From Bimuria novae-zelandiae CBS 107.79 (Eukaryota > Ascomycota > Dothideomycetes > Pleosporales > Didymosphaeriaceae), in contig ML976675.1 of NCBI GenBank assembly GCA_010015655.1, positions 62,001 to 126,000 of the forward strand: a stretch of 64,000 nt of DNA, in the 5' to 3' direction. The stretch's first letter is position 1. Every line of letters starts with the position of its first letter. Shown piece after piece: positions 55,419 through 64,000 of the stretch. The notes under the pieces are model-generated. The model saw nothing but the letters and a program-made list of their open reading frames with translations, had not been told where the DNA came from and ran no database searches. Both the position numbers and the translations under genes were made by a program.

Positions 55419-56375
55419 ATGACATCCCCGCCCTCGCCCCCCGCCGAAACCAGACAGCGCATCTGGCACCGCGTCTACAACTCACTCCTCAAGCACGCCC
55501 AGCCCGACTCCCGCTTCCACCACGACTTCCTCTCGTTCACGCCCGACTTCCACGGCTCGTCCGCCGCCGTCGCCCGCCTCGTGCAGCTCCCGTGCTATGC
55601 GTCCGCCGCCACGATCCTCGCGACGCCGGACAATAGCCTGGAAGAGCTGCGGTACCGCGCGCTGAAGGATGGCAAAAAGCTGCTCATCGGCACGTACAGG
55701 CTGCGCAGGGGGTTCGTGCTGCTGAGTCCGCAGCGGCTCGGGGAAGCGGAGCTGCGGACGGCGAGTTGGCTCGATGGCATGGAGAGGCTGGGGGTGGGGA
55801 GACATATCTCGTTGGCAGAGTTGCGGGAGGAGGGTGTCAAGGTGGACTTGTGTGTCATGGGCGGATTGGCTTTTAATACGCAGGGGGTCACGATTTGGGA
55901 GGGTGCAGGGCTGCTGGAGGTACAGTGGGCGCTGCTGCAAGATGTGAAAGTCTTGGAGGGGCGGGTGCCTGTTGTGGCTGTTGCGCATGCGTGCCAGGTC
56001 GTTGATGAGGCGGAGATGGGTTTTGAAAAAATCAAGCCTGAGAAGGCGGGTGAGGTGCAGTGCGACTACGTCGTTACGCCGGAGAAGACGTTCGAGGTTC
56101 AGGACGCGGTAAAACCGTCTTCGGGCATCGACTTCGACGCGGTGGATCAAGGGGCGTTGGAAAATATCCCGCCGCTGCAAGAGCTGAAGGGCATACGTAT
56201 GATGGAGTCCATCATGAAGGACGCCGGCTTTGCCACGGACGAGAAGAAAAAGGAAGCCCCTACTGCAGAAGAGCAGGCGGGCATTGACATGGTCGAGAGG
56301 ATCATGAAAGGCTTCAAAGACAGCGCATCCAGCGCGAAGGAGAAGACGAAGGATCTGCTGCAAACCCAAGGGTAA
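55419..56375 (+). CDS. 5-formyltetrahydrofolate cyclo-ligase-like protein (MTHFSD type)
   Basis: Intronless, 318 aa, cytosolic. The fold is that of NagB/RpiA/5-FTHF cyclo-ligase proteins: IWHRVYNSLLKHAQ at the N-terminus, FTPDFHGSSAAVARLVQLPC, the segment RYRALKDGKKLLIGTYRLRRGF in the position where ATP/folate contacts lie in true ligases, DLCVMGGLAFNTQGVTIWEG and CDYVVTPEKTFE. The last matches the family C-terminal YxVTPx signature of metazoan MTHFSD proteins. It probably is not a standard cyclo-ligase because the usual glycine-rich phosphate loop is not obvious to me. The region after residue 235 is a charged, repeat-like tail (MMESIMKDAGF and MVERIMKGFKD are internal copies). Confidence 0.82.
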   Translation: MTSPPSPPAETRQRIWHRVYNSLLKHAQPDSRFHHDFLSFTPDFHGSSAAVARLVQLPCYASAATILATPDNSLEELRYRALKDGKKLLIGTYRLRRGFVLLSPQRLGEAELRTASWLDGMERLGVGRHISLAELREEGVKVDLCVMGGLAFNTQGVTIWEGAGLLEVQWALLQDVKVLEGRVPVVAVAHACQVVDEAEMGFEKIKPEKAGEVQCDYVVTPEKTFEVQDAVKPSSGIDFDAVDQGALENIPPLQELKGIRMMESIMKDAGFATDEKKKEAPTAEEQAGIDMVERIMKGFKDSASSAKEKTKDLLQTQG

Positions 56376-56457
56376 CGAATAATCAATGGTATATACGCTT
56401 CCGAGGAGAACGCCTTCGCTATGCATGTAAATGTCAAACCGTCACTGTCGGCAATGC

Positions 56458-56910
56458 TCAGAAGCCTCCAATCAACCCCTCGTCTCCTTCCAGCCAGCAC
56501 TCCAAACCTGTTACATCTACCTCCTCGTCTTCTGTACTCAGGCTCACAATCCCATCTGCCATGCCAAACACCCATCCTTCGGACCCGTATCCTATCCTGG
56601 CCCTGCAAACAACTCGGTCGTCATCTTCCGTTACTGCGCGTCGGGGAGAAGAGAGGTCCTTCCCCGTGGTAATGGAGGCAATTTTGATGGCATGGATGCG
56701 CAAGGGTGCGTGGTCTCGAGAGAGCGTCTGGCCGACGGCGAGATGGATGGCCTCGTTTGAGGGCTGGAGTGTTTGTTGAATAGAATTGCCAGAGATGCCA
56801 TGCACAGCAGCTGGCATGACCAGGCGAAGGGTGACTTGTGAAGCTGGCATTTTGTGGTAAGGTGCTGCTGCTGCGAGCGCGAGGAGGGAGGTGAAGAGCA
56901 TGAATTGCAT
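56458..56910 (-). CDS. Small secreted protein, unknown function
   Basis: Predicted 150-aa secreted protein. The ATG at 56,910 starts a signal peptide MQFMLFTSLLALAAAAPYHK; an ATG 78 bases upstream adds 26 polar residues that would block it, so I prefer the internal start. The mature part has MPASQVTLRLVMPAAVHGI, then DRVVCRARIGYGSEGWVF and VTGLECWLEGDE, with just two Cys that could pair. Its compact beta-rich look and small size fit a surface or apoplastic protein. It shows no enzymatic motif. It overlaps no neighbour; only 82 bases separate its stop from that of the MTHFS-like gene, a tail-to-tail arrangement. Confidence 0.62.
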   Translation of the reverse strand: MQFMLFTSLLALAAAAPYHKMPASQVTLRLVMPAAVHGISGNSIQQTLQPSNEAIHLAVGQTLSRDHAPLRIHAIKIASITTGKDLSSPRRAVTEDDDRVVCRARIGYGSEGWVFGMADGIVSLSTEDEEVDVTGLECWLEGDEGLIGGF

Positions 56911-58055
56911 CGTGATGATTTTCCACCGGTCTTTCCGTTCGAGATCTTGTTCAAGCGAGGAGGAAAAGGTCGTGGAGTTTCCGTGCACGTCGAAGCAACG
57001 ATCGACGAAGGTTGTAAGTGAGTAAACAGCCTTGGTTGCAATACCGAGATAACCAATGTAAAGGCGCAGTGCTCACTCGTACAATACTTCGTTTACTCGG
57101 CGCCAGTATATAAGCTCTCCAGCTCCTTGCTGCGCCGCGTAGCACCCATTCGCGCATCCAAATGACAGTTGGCGAAACACCACCACGACCACTAAAGGTG
57201 TCAACGCGTTTCGTTTTAACGGACAATCTGCTCCGAATGTTCGGCGTTTACCATGTCTTTATGCCGTGCAGCCACTGGGAGGTGTTGAACCGCGTACACT
57301 CGAAACGGATCGGGGTCCACCATTCATGCGCTGAGCGCGGGGTGACAGGGGTGCGGTGAAAGCAGGAGCGAGCGCTACAGTGTCGTTCAAGCGTAGGACG
57401 ATGAGGCGTTGAAGAGTACGGTCTCAATCCAGAGATGGAGGAGTGTTATTGGGGAGCTCTTGCGTGTTCTTTGGGTTGGGAAGGTACTAGTCGGCTATCT
57501 TCGGTGAGTAGTTACTCGCGCCTATCTATGATACCGATTGAACTTGCACCTTCTCCCGCTCAAATCCTCTACCTGGAACATCAACAGAGGAATCCTTCAG
57601 TGAAACGACGTCCTTGATGCAGGACAGAGACCGAAGCTCAAGTACGGTGTGTTGCCCCAAGAGAGGCCATACAGATCCCGCCGGTGCTGAATCCACCTTC
57701 ACACCTCTGCGAAAAGTGCCATTTGGCTACGATACGCTCTCACCGCGAGACAGGAAGCCGTAATGGTCGTCCTCTCGCGTAAAGCTGAGAGTTGGCCATT
57801 GCATTGCTCATCCTGGGGTAACACATTGGTGTTTAATCGGAGTTCTTGTGGCCACTTCCATCTTTACACAGGAGCCCTCTTGCCCATATTGAATCTCCCG
57901 GAAGGCGCCTTCGAGGGACAGATGGCACTCCAACGCCCGCCCGTCTGCCGGCTTCCTCCTCCTCCTCTTCCACCTGCACTCCCCACCAAGCATTTCCACG
58001 CAGCACATGCCGACGTATCTTTACATCTCGAAGAAATTTTTAACGATAAGATCAG
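56911..58055. other. Intergenic region between divergent genes
   Basis: Upstream DNA of the small secreted protein gene (left) and of the lectin-like gene (right), about 1.1 kb. A frame from 57,763 to 58,059 (TCC-rich, ending in TGA) shows no family features. No gene seen. Confidence 0.45.
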
Positions 58056-59397
58056 ATGACTTGGACAAGGTGAGTTTAGAAAGCAGACTGCTCCGCTTAC
58101 GACCGCCAAACTGATGAGGCTGCTCAGGTCGTTTCTGTTCGATGCAAACCTTCCGTGTAGGGCGGCACCAAAAACATCCATTGCCGTTACTTCACGAGTA
58201 GTGGGTACCACGGAGGTGTTCTACATTACCGATGAGGGTGCGGTTGTGCATTTTAAACAAGATCAAGGCCAGCGGTGGATATTTCAAGGCCAGAGGGCAC
58301 CTGCAGGATCAGCGTCTACGACGGGCGGCATCGCTGGAGTGAGTCTATCCGAATCTCACCTGATGATCTTCTGGGTCGGGCCAAAGGGTTCCATCAGCGG
58401 CTCTACATGGCAAAATGACGAGTGGCCACTTGTCCCGGATGTCTCACCCGAGGGCTCTGCTTCTCCGGATTCCGCGATCGTTGCATGGTCACCGTCTGAA
58501 GAGAAGGTGTGGCTTAACTGGATCAGTCCGCAAGGTGCGGTACGGGGTTTATTATACAGCTCGGGCTGGACAAACTACACTCTCGCACCTGATGGCTCTG
58601 CCTGTCCCTCTGCTGGGCTAGTGGTATTCGGCCTCACGCCTCTTCCATCTAGGTCTACGAATGAGGTGACAGATGAGATTGTATACGAACTGGAGCAGAT
58701 TGCATCACAGGCTCAGCTTGTGGCTTGGGTCACGCCACAAGAGGACATCGCAACAGCCTATAAGTTTCCGGAAATTGATGAGTGGGGTACCCACACAATC
58801 ACCGGAGCGAACGCATCTACAACTGGTCGAACATTGGCTGGCGTTACGGGTCTAGCATATCAAGCACACAATGCTGGTACGCCAGGCATATTCCGCTACT
58901 CGCTCTTCTGGATCACCAAATACGGCCAAATATACACTTGCAGTGTCACCAACGCTCTCTTAGTATCTCTCTATCGTCCGGGATTGTATCTAGACATGCC
59001 GATCCCAGAATGCAATACGCTACGGAGGACCGGTCCCGTTCTCCTGATTTCTCCGCCATCCGCTGATCCCAATTCAACGTTGGCAGTAGCCTCTCGAGCA
59101 AATGGAACCCTGGAATTGTTTTGGCATGATGTCCACAGCGACAAAATCTCTTGCGCGGTCATGTGGAACGAACCTGGTCGGAACGGCGTAATTGCATTGG
59201 GAAAAAATATCGCAGGCAACACAAATGATCTACGGAGGCCAGTAACCATGGCCGCGTTCTCTCCCAGAGATGGTGAGCTTCAACTCTTTGGGATCACGAG
59301 TTGTGGGCATGTGTCCGCTGGTCCTGTCGCTGCTCCAGAATTCTCCTCCTCCTTCGCCCCCTTGTGCTGGGATGACAGGCAAGAGGCATTTGCCTAA
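58056..59397 (+). CDS. Lectin-like beta-propeller protein, fucose-specific-lectin fold
   Basis: Protein of about 410-427 aa built of repeated beta-sheet units with Trp-rich ends: HLMIFWVGPKGSISGSTW, VWLNWISPQGAVRGLLYSSG, RYSLFWITKYGQIYTCSV and LELFWHDVHSDKISCAVMW. Each has a [FN]W-x-x-x-x-G-x-I pattern expected of the six-bladed propeller of fungal fucose-specific lectins (AAL/AFL type). I do not see the full set of Arg/Glu/Trp sugar-binding residues, so specificity is unclear. Two starts are possible: ATG 58,114 with no intron (MRLLRSFLF, 427 aa), or ATG 58,056 spliced over 58,070-58,128 (GTGAGT donor, CTCAG acceptor, 413 aa, MTWTRSFLF). No signal peptide is present in either. It may be a cytosolic defence or recognition lectin. 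Confidence 0.65.
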
Positions 59398-59875
59398 TCG
59401 GAGTGGGTCCAAATTTTGTTGAAGTACAGTCCTCTGTGTTACCCCAGGATGGATAATACATCATCAATTTCAAATCGGCTAATGCACTTACTTGACACAT
59501 GTGTAGCCGCGTTGACATGGTAGGGTGCTTGTACCTCGTGAGATCGTGCCGACGGTTGCTCGGAGGTGCAGCGCCATGCTAAAAGGTTCCTAGGGTTGTT
59601 ACCGCATGGACGCCGGGATACGTAGTGCGATAACTAAACGCACTTGAGCCTTTCTAGCTAAGGAGCATGCGGCGAAATGTCGCATGATCCCAATCGTGAA
59701 CGTACAGGATCGGGTAAGCCAGTTCTGTTTAGGGTTATCTTAGTCCTGTGTGTTACCCCTGGACGAGCAATACAGAGTGGCTGACTGCATCTATTTTGTA
59801 CCCGGCTGTTTGGACCCGCTCCTCTGGCTGAGAGAACCACAAAAGAGGTGTGGAATGCCATGACCGAAGCCCTGC
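59398..59875. other. Intergenic region between convergent genes
   Basis: 478 bp holding the 3' regions of the lectin-like and bZIP genes. The string TACCCCWGGAYGRRYAATACA occurs twice in diverged form (about 59,440-59,461 and 59,754-59,775), an imperfect dispersed duplication. No gene seen. Confidence 0.45.
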
Positions 59876-61044
59876 TCATATTGAGTACCGTGACAGAGAC
59901 ACTGGATTGAGCATGTCTTTGGGGAAACCTCCACCGTGCCTAGTGGAGTCAGTGCTGACGTCTTTTAGGAGCTTGAGTTGTACTTGCTTTTCGACATTGG
60001 CGTAGCTGTCAATGATCTCAGTCATTTCCGGGAACCTACGGCGAAAGACACCTGTGACAGTCCAGTTTTTCAGCTGACGCACATGCTCTTCGTAGATCGG
60101 GTTGATGGATATCTCGTCGCGCCCATCCTTTGTGCACGTGATGGTGACATTCTTGGGGTCGTAATCCCACTTGATGTCAAACGACGTGCTGTACGCGGAC
60201 GCAAAGTCGTCGAATTTAACTTCGGGATGGTCGATCAGATAGGCCCGAATCTTTGGCCTTGCCGTCGTTAGTCACTTGTGTGCCAATACGCAACTCTCTG
60301 TGTCACCAACCAAGGTATCCGATCCACCCAGCTCGGATGCGGCTGTTCCAGCTGTACTTGCTCCGGGCGCAGCCAGTCCGGCATAGCCTCGAAGTTCGCC
60401 TTTGTCCTCAGCATCCACCATTTCAGAAGCGAGCTCATGATATAGTGCACTGCCACCTGCTTTGGGAGCGTGTCGATCTCCTTATAACTCCTGACTATAT
60501 CCCCAACGATCGAACTCGTCTCGTCGATGTTGCGATTGGGCCTAGCATCGAACAGAGCGCTGAGATCGGGCTTCTCGGGGTACGATTCGATACGACCAGC
60601 GGTTTGGGACGTGTACGCTTCCCACTTGCTCGCGACGAACGTCTGCAGGATCTGGTCGGATATGCACGACGGGCTGGTGTTGAGCGGGATCATCTGGTGC
60701 GGCGCAAGCGACGACGGCGACAGTGCAGTGCCCGGCGGCGACTGCCCGTCGCCCAGAAGGCGCAATTGCAGCGCCGCTTTCTGCACGCGCAGGTGCTCGT
60801 TCTCCTCGGATACCGCCAGCCAGCGCTCGTACAATTCGTTCTTCTGCTGCGCTTCCGTCTTGAGCGCGCGGGTTAAGTGTTCCACCTGCTGAGTCAGAAC
60901 CTGGATGTTCCATTTCGTGCGTTCGCGCATGGCCTTTTGGCTCTTCCTGTCGCGCGCGCGCTTCTTCTCGAGGTTCTCGTAGTCTTGGGCTGTGCGGGAC
61001 GTGCCCGCGGGAGAGGTCGTGTCCGAGGGCGATGTGGACGCCAT
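59876..61044 (-). CDS. bZIP transcription factor with DUF3425 domain
   Basis: Nuclear regulator of 371 aa in two exons (61044-60311, 60257-59876, descending). The 53-nt intron uses GTTGGT and AAG and joins WVDRIPW to PKIRAYLIDHPEVKF in frame. The basic region is at about 26-44 (EKKRARDRKSQKAMRERTKW) and a short leucine zipper follows (VLTQQVEHLTRALKTEA). A disordered stretch leads to the DUF3425 region (from about 125: ISDQILQTFVASKWEAYTS) that ends in RIPWPKIRAYLI and the DFASAYSTSFDIKWDY segment. Proteins of this build are Yap-like fungal bZIPs, often of unknown targets, tied to stress or secondary metabolism in some species. A transposon lies about 270 bp upstream of the start. Confidence 0.9.
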
Positions 61045-61315
61045 GGTGTCGCCAGGCAGGTATCTATCCAGTCACTGGGAAGTTCACGATGCGAACTACC
61101 TCGAGCACGCGTACCCGCAGCGTCTAGCTCATCGACAAGGTAGGAATGATGGTCTGAGAGGGATGAAGGGCCGATGATGTGGAGTAAGCTGGGGGAGGGA
61201 TGGCTTCGGAGCCCTCGCTCTTTGGATCAAGGAACGTGCTCGTCTAGCGTCTATGGGTGCGTTTGGGGGCCGCTAGAAAGGGGAGTGAGATCTTGGGCTA
61301 AGCGAGCGCACCTAG
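61045..61315 (-). promoter_or_regulatory. Presumed bZIP promoter, truncated by a transposon
   Basis: About 270 bp between the bZIP start codon and the inferred left end of the pogo-type element. The core promoter and leader must fit here or inside the element. I see no clear TATA box. Confidence 0.45.
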
Positions 61316-61348
61316 AGGTTGATCAGCCCCAGAGGTTGATCAGCCCCA
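61315..61348. repeat. 17-bp tandem repeat at transposon end
   Basis: AGAGGTTGATCAGCCCC occurs twice in perfect tandem (61,315-61,331 and 61,332-61,348). Each has a TGATCA palindrome; further ATCGATCA-type motifs follow at 61,356-61,390. It probably forms the terminal or subterminal repeat of the element that starts at 61,316. Confidence 0.85.
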
Positions 61349-64000
61349 CCAAATCGATCACCCACCAAAAAGTCGCGATAATCGATCAACGCCATATTAT
61401 ATTTGAAACTGCGTACACATGTCTACAAAGCTTGGTGTTGTAGCTGCCCTATTAATAGCTAAGGTAGTATTTGATACAGTGGATTGTGATATAAGAGCTT
61501 TATAAGTAGCGGCTTAATTAATTAACGTACATGCATACCGTAGACTTTTGCAGATAATGGTTTCGCTAGGACGTGCACGCTAAACCATATGGAGTATGAT
61601 CGGCGTGTGTACGTAATTGCCAAGTATCAGATTCTCAGGATGGAATCTCCGTTGTTCGTACACCTTATTCTCTCACAAAAGTAACGACAGAACCATCTTG
61701 GTCAAATCTTAATATTTTTTGGTGTTTTGTACGTCAATTTGCTCGTCTCGGCGACCTGATTTTTCTAGAATTTAACATTTCCAGGAGTATACGCGGGGTA
61801 GCAACATTTGCCACCCACCTGTTAAAGTCGCTCATTATTATACTGCTCGTCCTTATCACCGCTAGCATGCCCCCTAAACGCAAGAAACTCGGTCGCCCAC
61901 GTAAAGACGTCGCTATATACGGTGCTAAAGATGCTAGATCTGGTGTTTCTCGTCGATTATACACCCGAGAAGAGAAGGCAGAGGTTATTAATTGGATCCG
62001 GGATGAAGAGAACTGGGTGTGGGATCCGTACGGTGACCGCATCGCTAGGGTATGGTCAGGCCTGCAGTGGGATGGCGATATACGCCCCCCTACCGCCCAA
62101 GAAGTCATGAGGAAGTTCGATTGGAAGCAGTATAATCAATCCTGCCTATCCCTCTGGTGGTTACAGCGTGATAAAATTATATATGAGCAACCTGCACGGA
62201 GCCGGAAGCATGTGGTTGCGAAGCGTGAGTGCTGGCCTGTCCTAGAAGCTGCATTATACCAACGCTTCTGCATCGCTAGGCAAGAAGGACGCCGCATAAC
62301 AATGGTATGGTTTAAAAGGCAGACGGATGAGCTCTACAGGTTGATCTATGAGTCCCGACGTTCTCAGGTAAGTAACTTTATCCTTTGTGGAGCAATATTG
62401 ACGCATGCAGTTCGGGTACAGTGTTGGCTGGTTCATCGCATTTCGGCGGCGCTACTTCATTACATGGCGAGCAATAACAAAACAGGCGCAACAGCTGCCT
62501 AAGGACCTAAAGCCAAAGGCAGAAAGTTTCGTACGCTTCATTAGACGGCAGAATAATTTAATCCGGGATGGTTTATATACTGGGCTGTCGCGATTTCCCT
62601 ACATGGCGATACTGAATTTGGATGAGACCCCAGTGCCGTACGAGTATGCCGATGGCAACACATATCATCACCAAGGCGCCAAAACAGTACAATCCAAAAT
62701 AACGAGATCAGGGTGGCAAAATCGGCAGGCAACAGTCGTCCTAATCGTCTTAGCGGACGGACAACCCCTACAGGCAATTGTTATATTTCATGGGGTACCT
62801 GGCGGCCGTATTCATACACATGAGCGAGAGAGCTGGCGAGGCATTAATGTGCAGGTCTACATTAACGCCAAAGCCTGGAACAACGCTAATCTCATGATAA
62901 ATTGGATAGAGGATTATCTCAAGACCTACATGACTAAACGCAGCATCTTCGAATTACTATTAGTAATGGATTCTATTAGGTTTTACGTCACTGATAAGGT
63001 GCGTGATGCGCTCAAGAAGCTGCAGGTTACGCTGGCGATAATACCAGGAGGATGCACTTTAGTACTGCAACCTCTCGACACGCATATTAACAAGCCATTT
63101 AAACGCTATATGAAACAAGAAACAGAGAGACTAATAGGTGGGCGAGATCCGGCAGAGCTTGTTCCTAAAACTCTACGATTTATCACTGTTCAGGCTACGG
63201 AGCGCGCGCTCAAGCAAATACCTGAGGATCTTATCAGGAAATCGTTCATCCAAACAGGCATCTCTATCGCCCCTAATGGCAGCGAGGATTACCTAGTAAA
63301 GCTAAATCAAGACTTGCAAGTAACATGGGACGGCTAGGAGGACGCGGAGGACCCAATTTTACATGTTAAAACTAAGTTTAATAAATTAATTGACCTCACG
63401 ACGGTCGCGCGCGTTGACGGGGCATATAAATAGGTTTATAAGGACCTATACGCCGCGGCGCCTATTAAAGCTAAAAGCACCACTAGTAAGTGGCAGGCAT
63501 ACGTTGGATGGAGTATACAACAACTCAAGGAGATTCTCCGCAGCAGAAAGGTGCCTGGGTATAGCGTTTTTACTAAGGAGCAATGCCTACAGAGATTGCT
63601 CGACGATGACGCTCAGGAGGCTGCATCCAACGATGTAAATCGACGCCAGGTTCTCGCAGAGATCTCAGCGAACAAACCACCAAAACCAACGATGATTGCA
63701 CCAGATGACTGGGAGGCACGTGAGCTAGCCAAGGGCAACGTATTCACATCATCATTTGACTCGCAGTCGTCGGTTGCCCTATACGAGAGCTCTACATCGC
63801 AGGCCTCCCAGGACTCTACATATGCCACCCAGCGTCAACTTCAACCTCAGCACCAGGAAAACGATATACAGACGCCTTCCCCGCAGAGATTACAGCCTCA
63901 AAAACCACCTCCAATTGAAATCTACATCGATCCTGATGAGGATGCTGAGGGCAGCATTGATGAGGGTGTAGAGACATCGCGCGACATCCGCCCCCAAGCG
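61316..64000 (+). mobile_element. Pogo-type DNA transposon, left part (continues past the window)
   Basis: The transposase gene at 61,867 is preceded by a 550-bp non-coding leader whose outer end carries the tandem AGAGGTTGATCAGCCCC repeat directly after a TA (61,314-61,315), the target preferred by Tc1/mariner elements. The right end is outside the window, so TIR and duplication cannot be verified. The element is only lightly mutated compared with the one at 1.1-3.0 kb and belongs to a different lineage (different TIR and N-terminus). Confidence 0.65.
61867..64000 (+). pseudogene. Pogo/DDE_1-type transposase with in-frame stops and SAP-like tail
   Basis: Transposase read in two exons (61867-62367, 62411 onward) with a 43-nt intron (GTAAGT, GCAG). 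An AT-hook (KKLGRPRKD) starts the protein. The catalytic triad is visible: Asp238 in LNLDETPVPYEY, Asp354 in LLVMDSIRFYV and Asp390 in TLVLQPLDTHINKPFK, with D-35-D spacing as in pogo/Tigger DDE_1 enzymes. TAG stops at 63,335-63,337 (after residue 475) and 63,431-63,433 interrupt the frame, which is otherwise open to the window edge, so they look like recent nonsense mutations. After them come VGWSIQQLKEILRSRKVPGY with KEQCLQRLLDDD, a SAP-like DNA-binding pattern, and a Gln/Ser-rich acidic tail. It may still make a 475-aa protein holding the whole DDE domain. Confidence 0.85.

Noticed and set aside
55482..56426. 314-codon minus-strand frame rich in Arg/Leu/His
   Set aside because: It is antisense to the MTHFS-like gene and has the composition typical of such shadows.
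57763..58059. Upstream exon for the lectin-like gene
   Set aside because: The frame ends in a TGA that overlaps the alternative start ATG at 58,056, and no splice junction joins the two frames.
60253..60876. 207-codon plus-strand frame
   Set aside because: Antisense to the bZIP/DUF3425 gene.
61313..61395. CRISPR-like short repeats
   Set aside because: Only two 17-bp copies with no spacer, in a eukaryotic transposon end.

Overview
The window is nuclear DNA from a filamentous ascomycete, most likely a Dothideomycete (an inference). Supporting observations: short introns of about 43-107 nt with GTRNGT donors, CTAAC/CTGAC-like branch sites and YAG acceptors; a fungus-restricted gene set (Zn2Cys6 factor, bZIP plus DUF3425, a PTH11-like membrane protein, fungal ZIP, sedolisin, GH35, a CarO/Mac-type rhodopsin); Fot1/pogo and piggyBac-like transposons; and a CpA-to-TpA decay pattern typical of repeat-induced point mutation (RIP). 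I found no tRNA, rRNA, CRISPR array or plasmid feature.

Layout. Bases 1 to about 7,350 are an AT-rich, gene-free block strongly depleted in CA and TG. It holds a RIP-degraded Fot1/pogo element (1,113-2,975) with about 60-bp TIRs and a TA duplication, a degraded piggyBac-like element (about 4,981-7,450) with about 100-bp inverted ends, and other unassigned debris. Normal gene-rich DNA begins sharply at about 7,370. In order follow: an MFS transporter (+), a Zn2Cys6 regulator (+), a small membrane/secreted protein (-), a long gene-poor gap (about 16-19.5 kb), an acidic CxxC protein (+), a disordered Ala/Pro/Lys/Ser-rich protein (-), a ZIP zinc transporter (-), a proton-pump-type rhodopsin (+), an RPEL-repeat protein (+), a sugar transporter (-), a DUF2264 protein (+), a disordered coiled-coil protein with repeated FFxA motifs (-), DNA polymerase kappa (+), a sedolisin protease (-), a divergent CAX-type Ca2+/H+ exchanger (-), a GH35 beta-galactosidase (+), a PTH11-like membrane protein with a frame problem (+), an F-box/LRR-like pseudogene (+), an SBF/RCH1-like transporter (-), an MTHFS-like protein (+), a small secreted protein (-), a lectin-like propeller protein (+) and a bZIP factor (-). 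The window ends inside a second pogo-type transposon (from about 61,316), inserted about 270 bp upstream of the bZIP start. It carries two in-frame stops and a C-terminal SAP-like segment.

How the genes relate. This is mostly an ordinary mix of housekeeping, transport and extracellular-digestion genes, not a pathway cluster. The MFS and Zn2Cys6 genes are neighbours, but no biosynthetic core enzyme is near them. Two genes have links to calcium homeostasis (CAX-like exchanger and RCH1-like transporter), and two secreted enzymes (sedolisin, GH35) fit saprotrophic or plant-associated nutrition. RIP-type mutation appears in the AT-rich block, and the stop codons of the F-box-like pseudogene and of the terminal transposon are consistent with it.

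I did not find a clearly new multi-gene system. The best leads are the SAP-like tail on the terminal transposase, the thrice-repeated FFxA motif protein, the CAX protein lacking canonical GN-x-x-E motifs, the RIP-type nonsense mutations in a single gene, and the frame mismatch in the PTH11-like gene. Gene models were spliced by eye from sequence signals; no alignment or RNA data were available.
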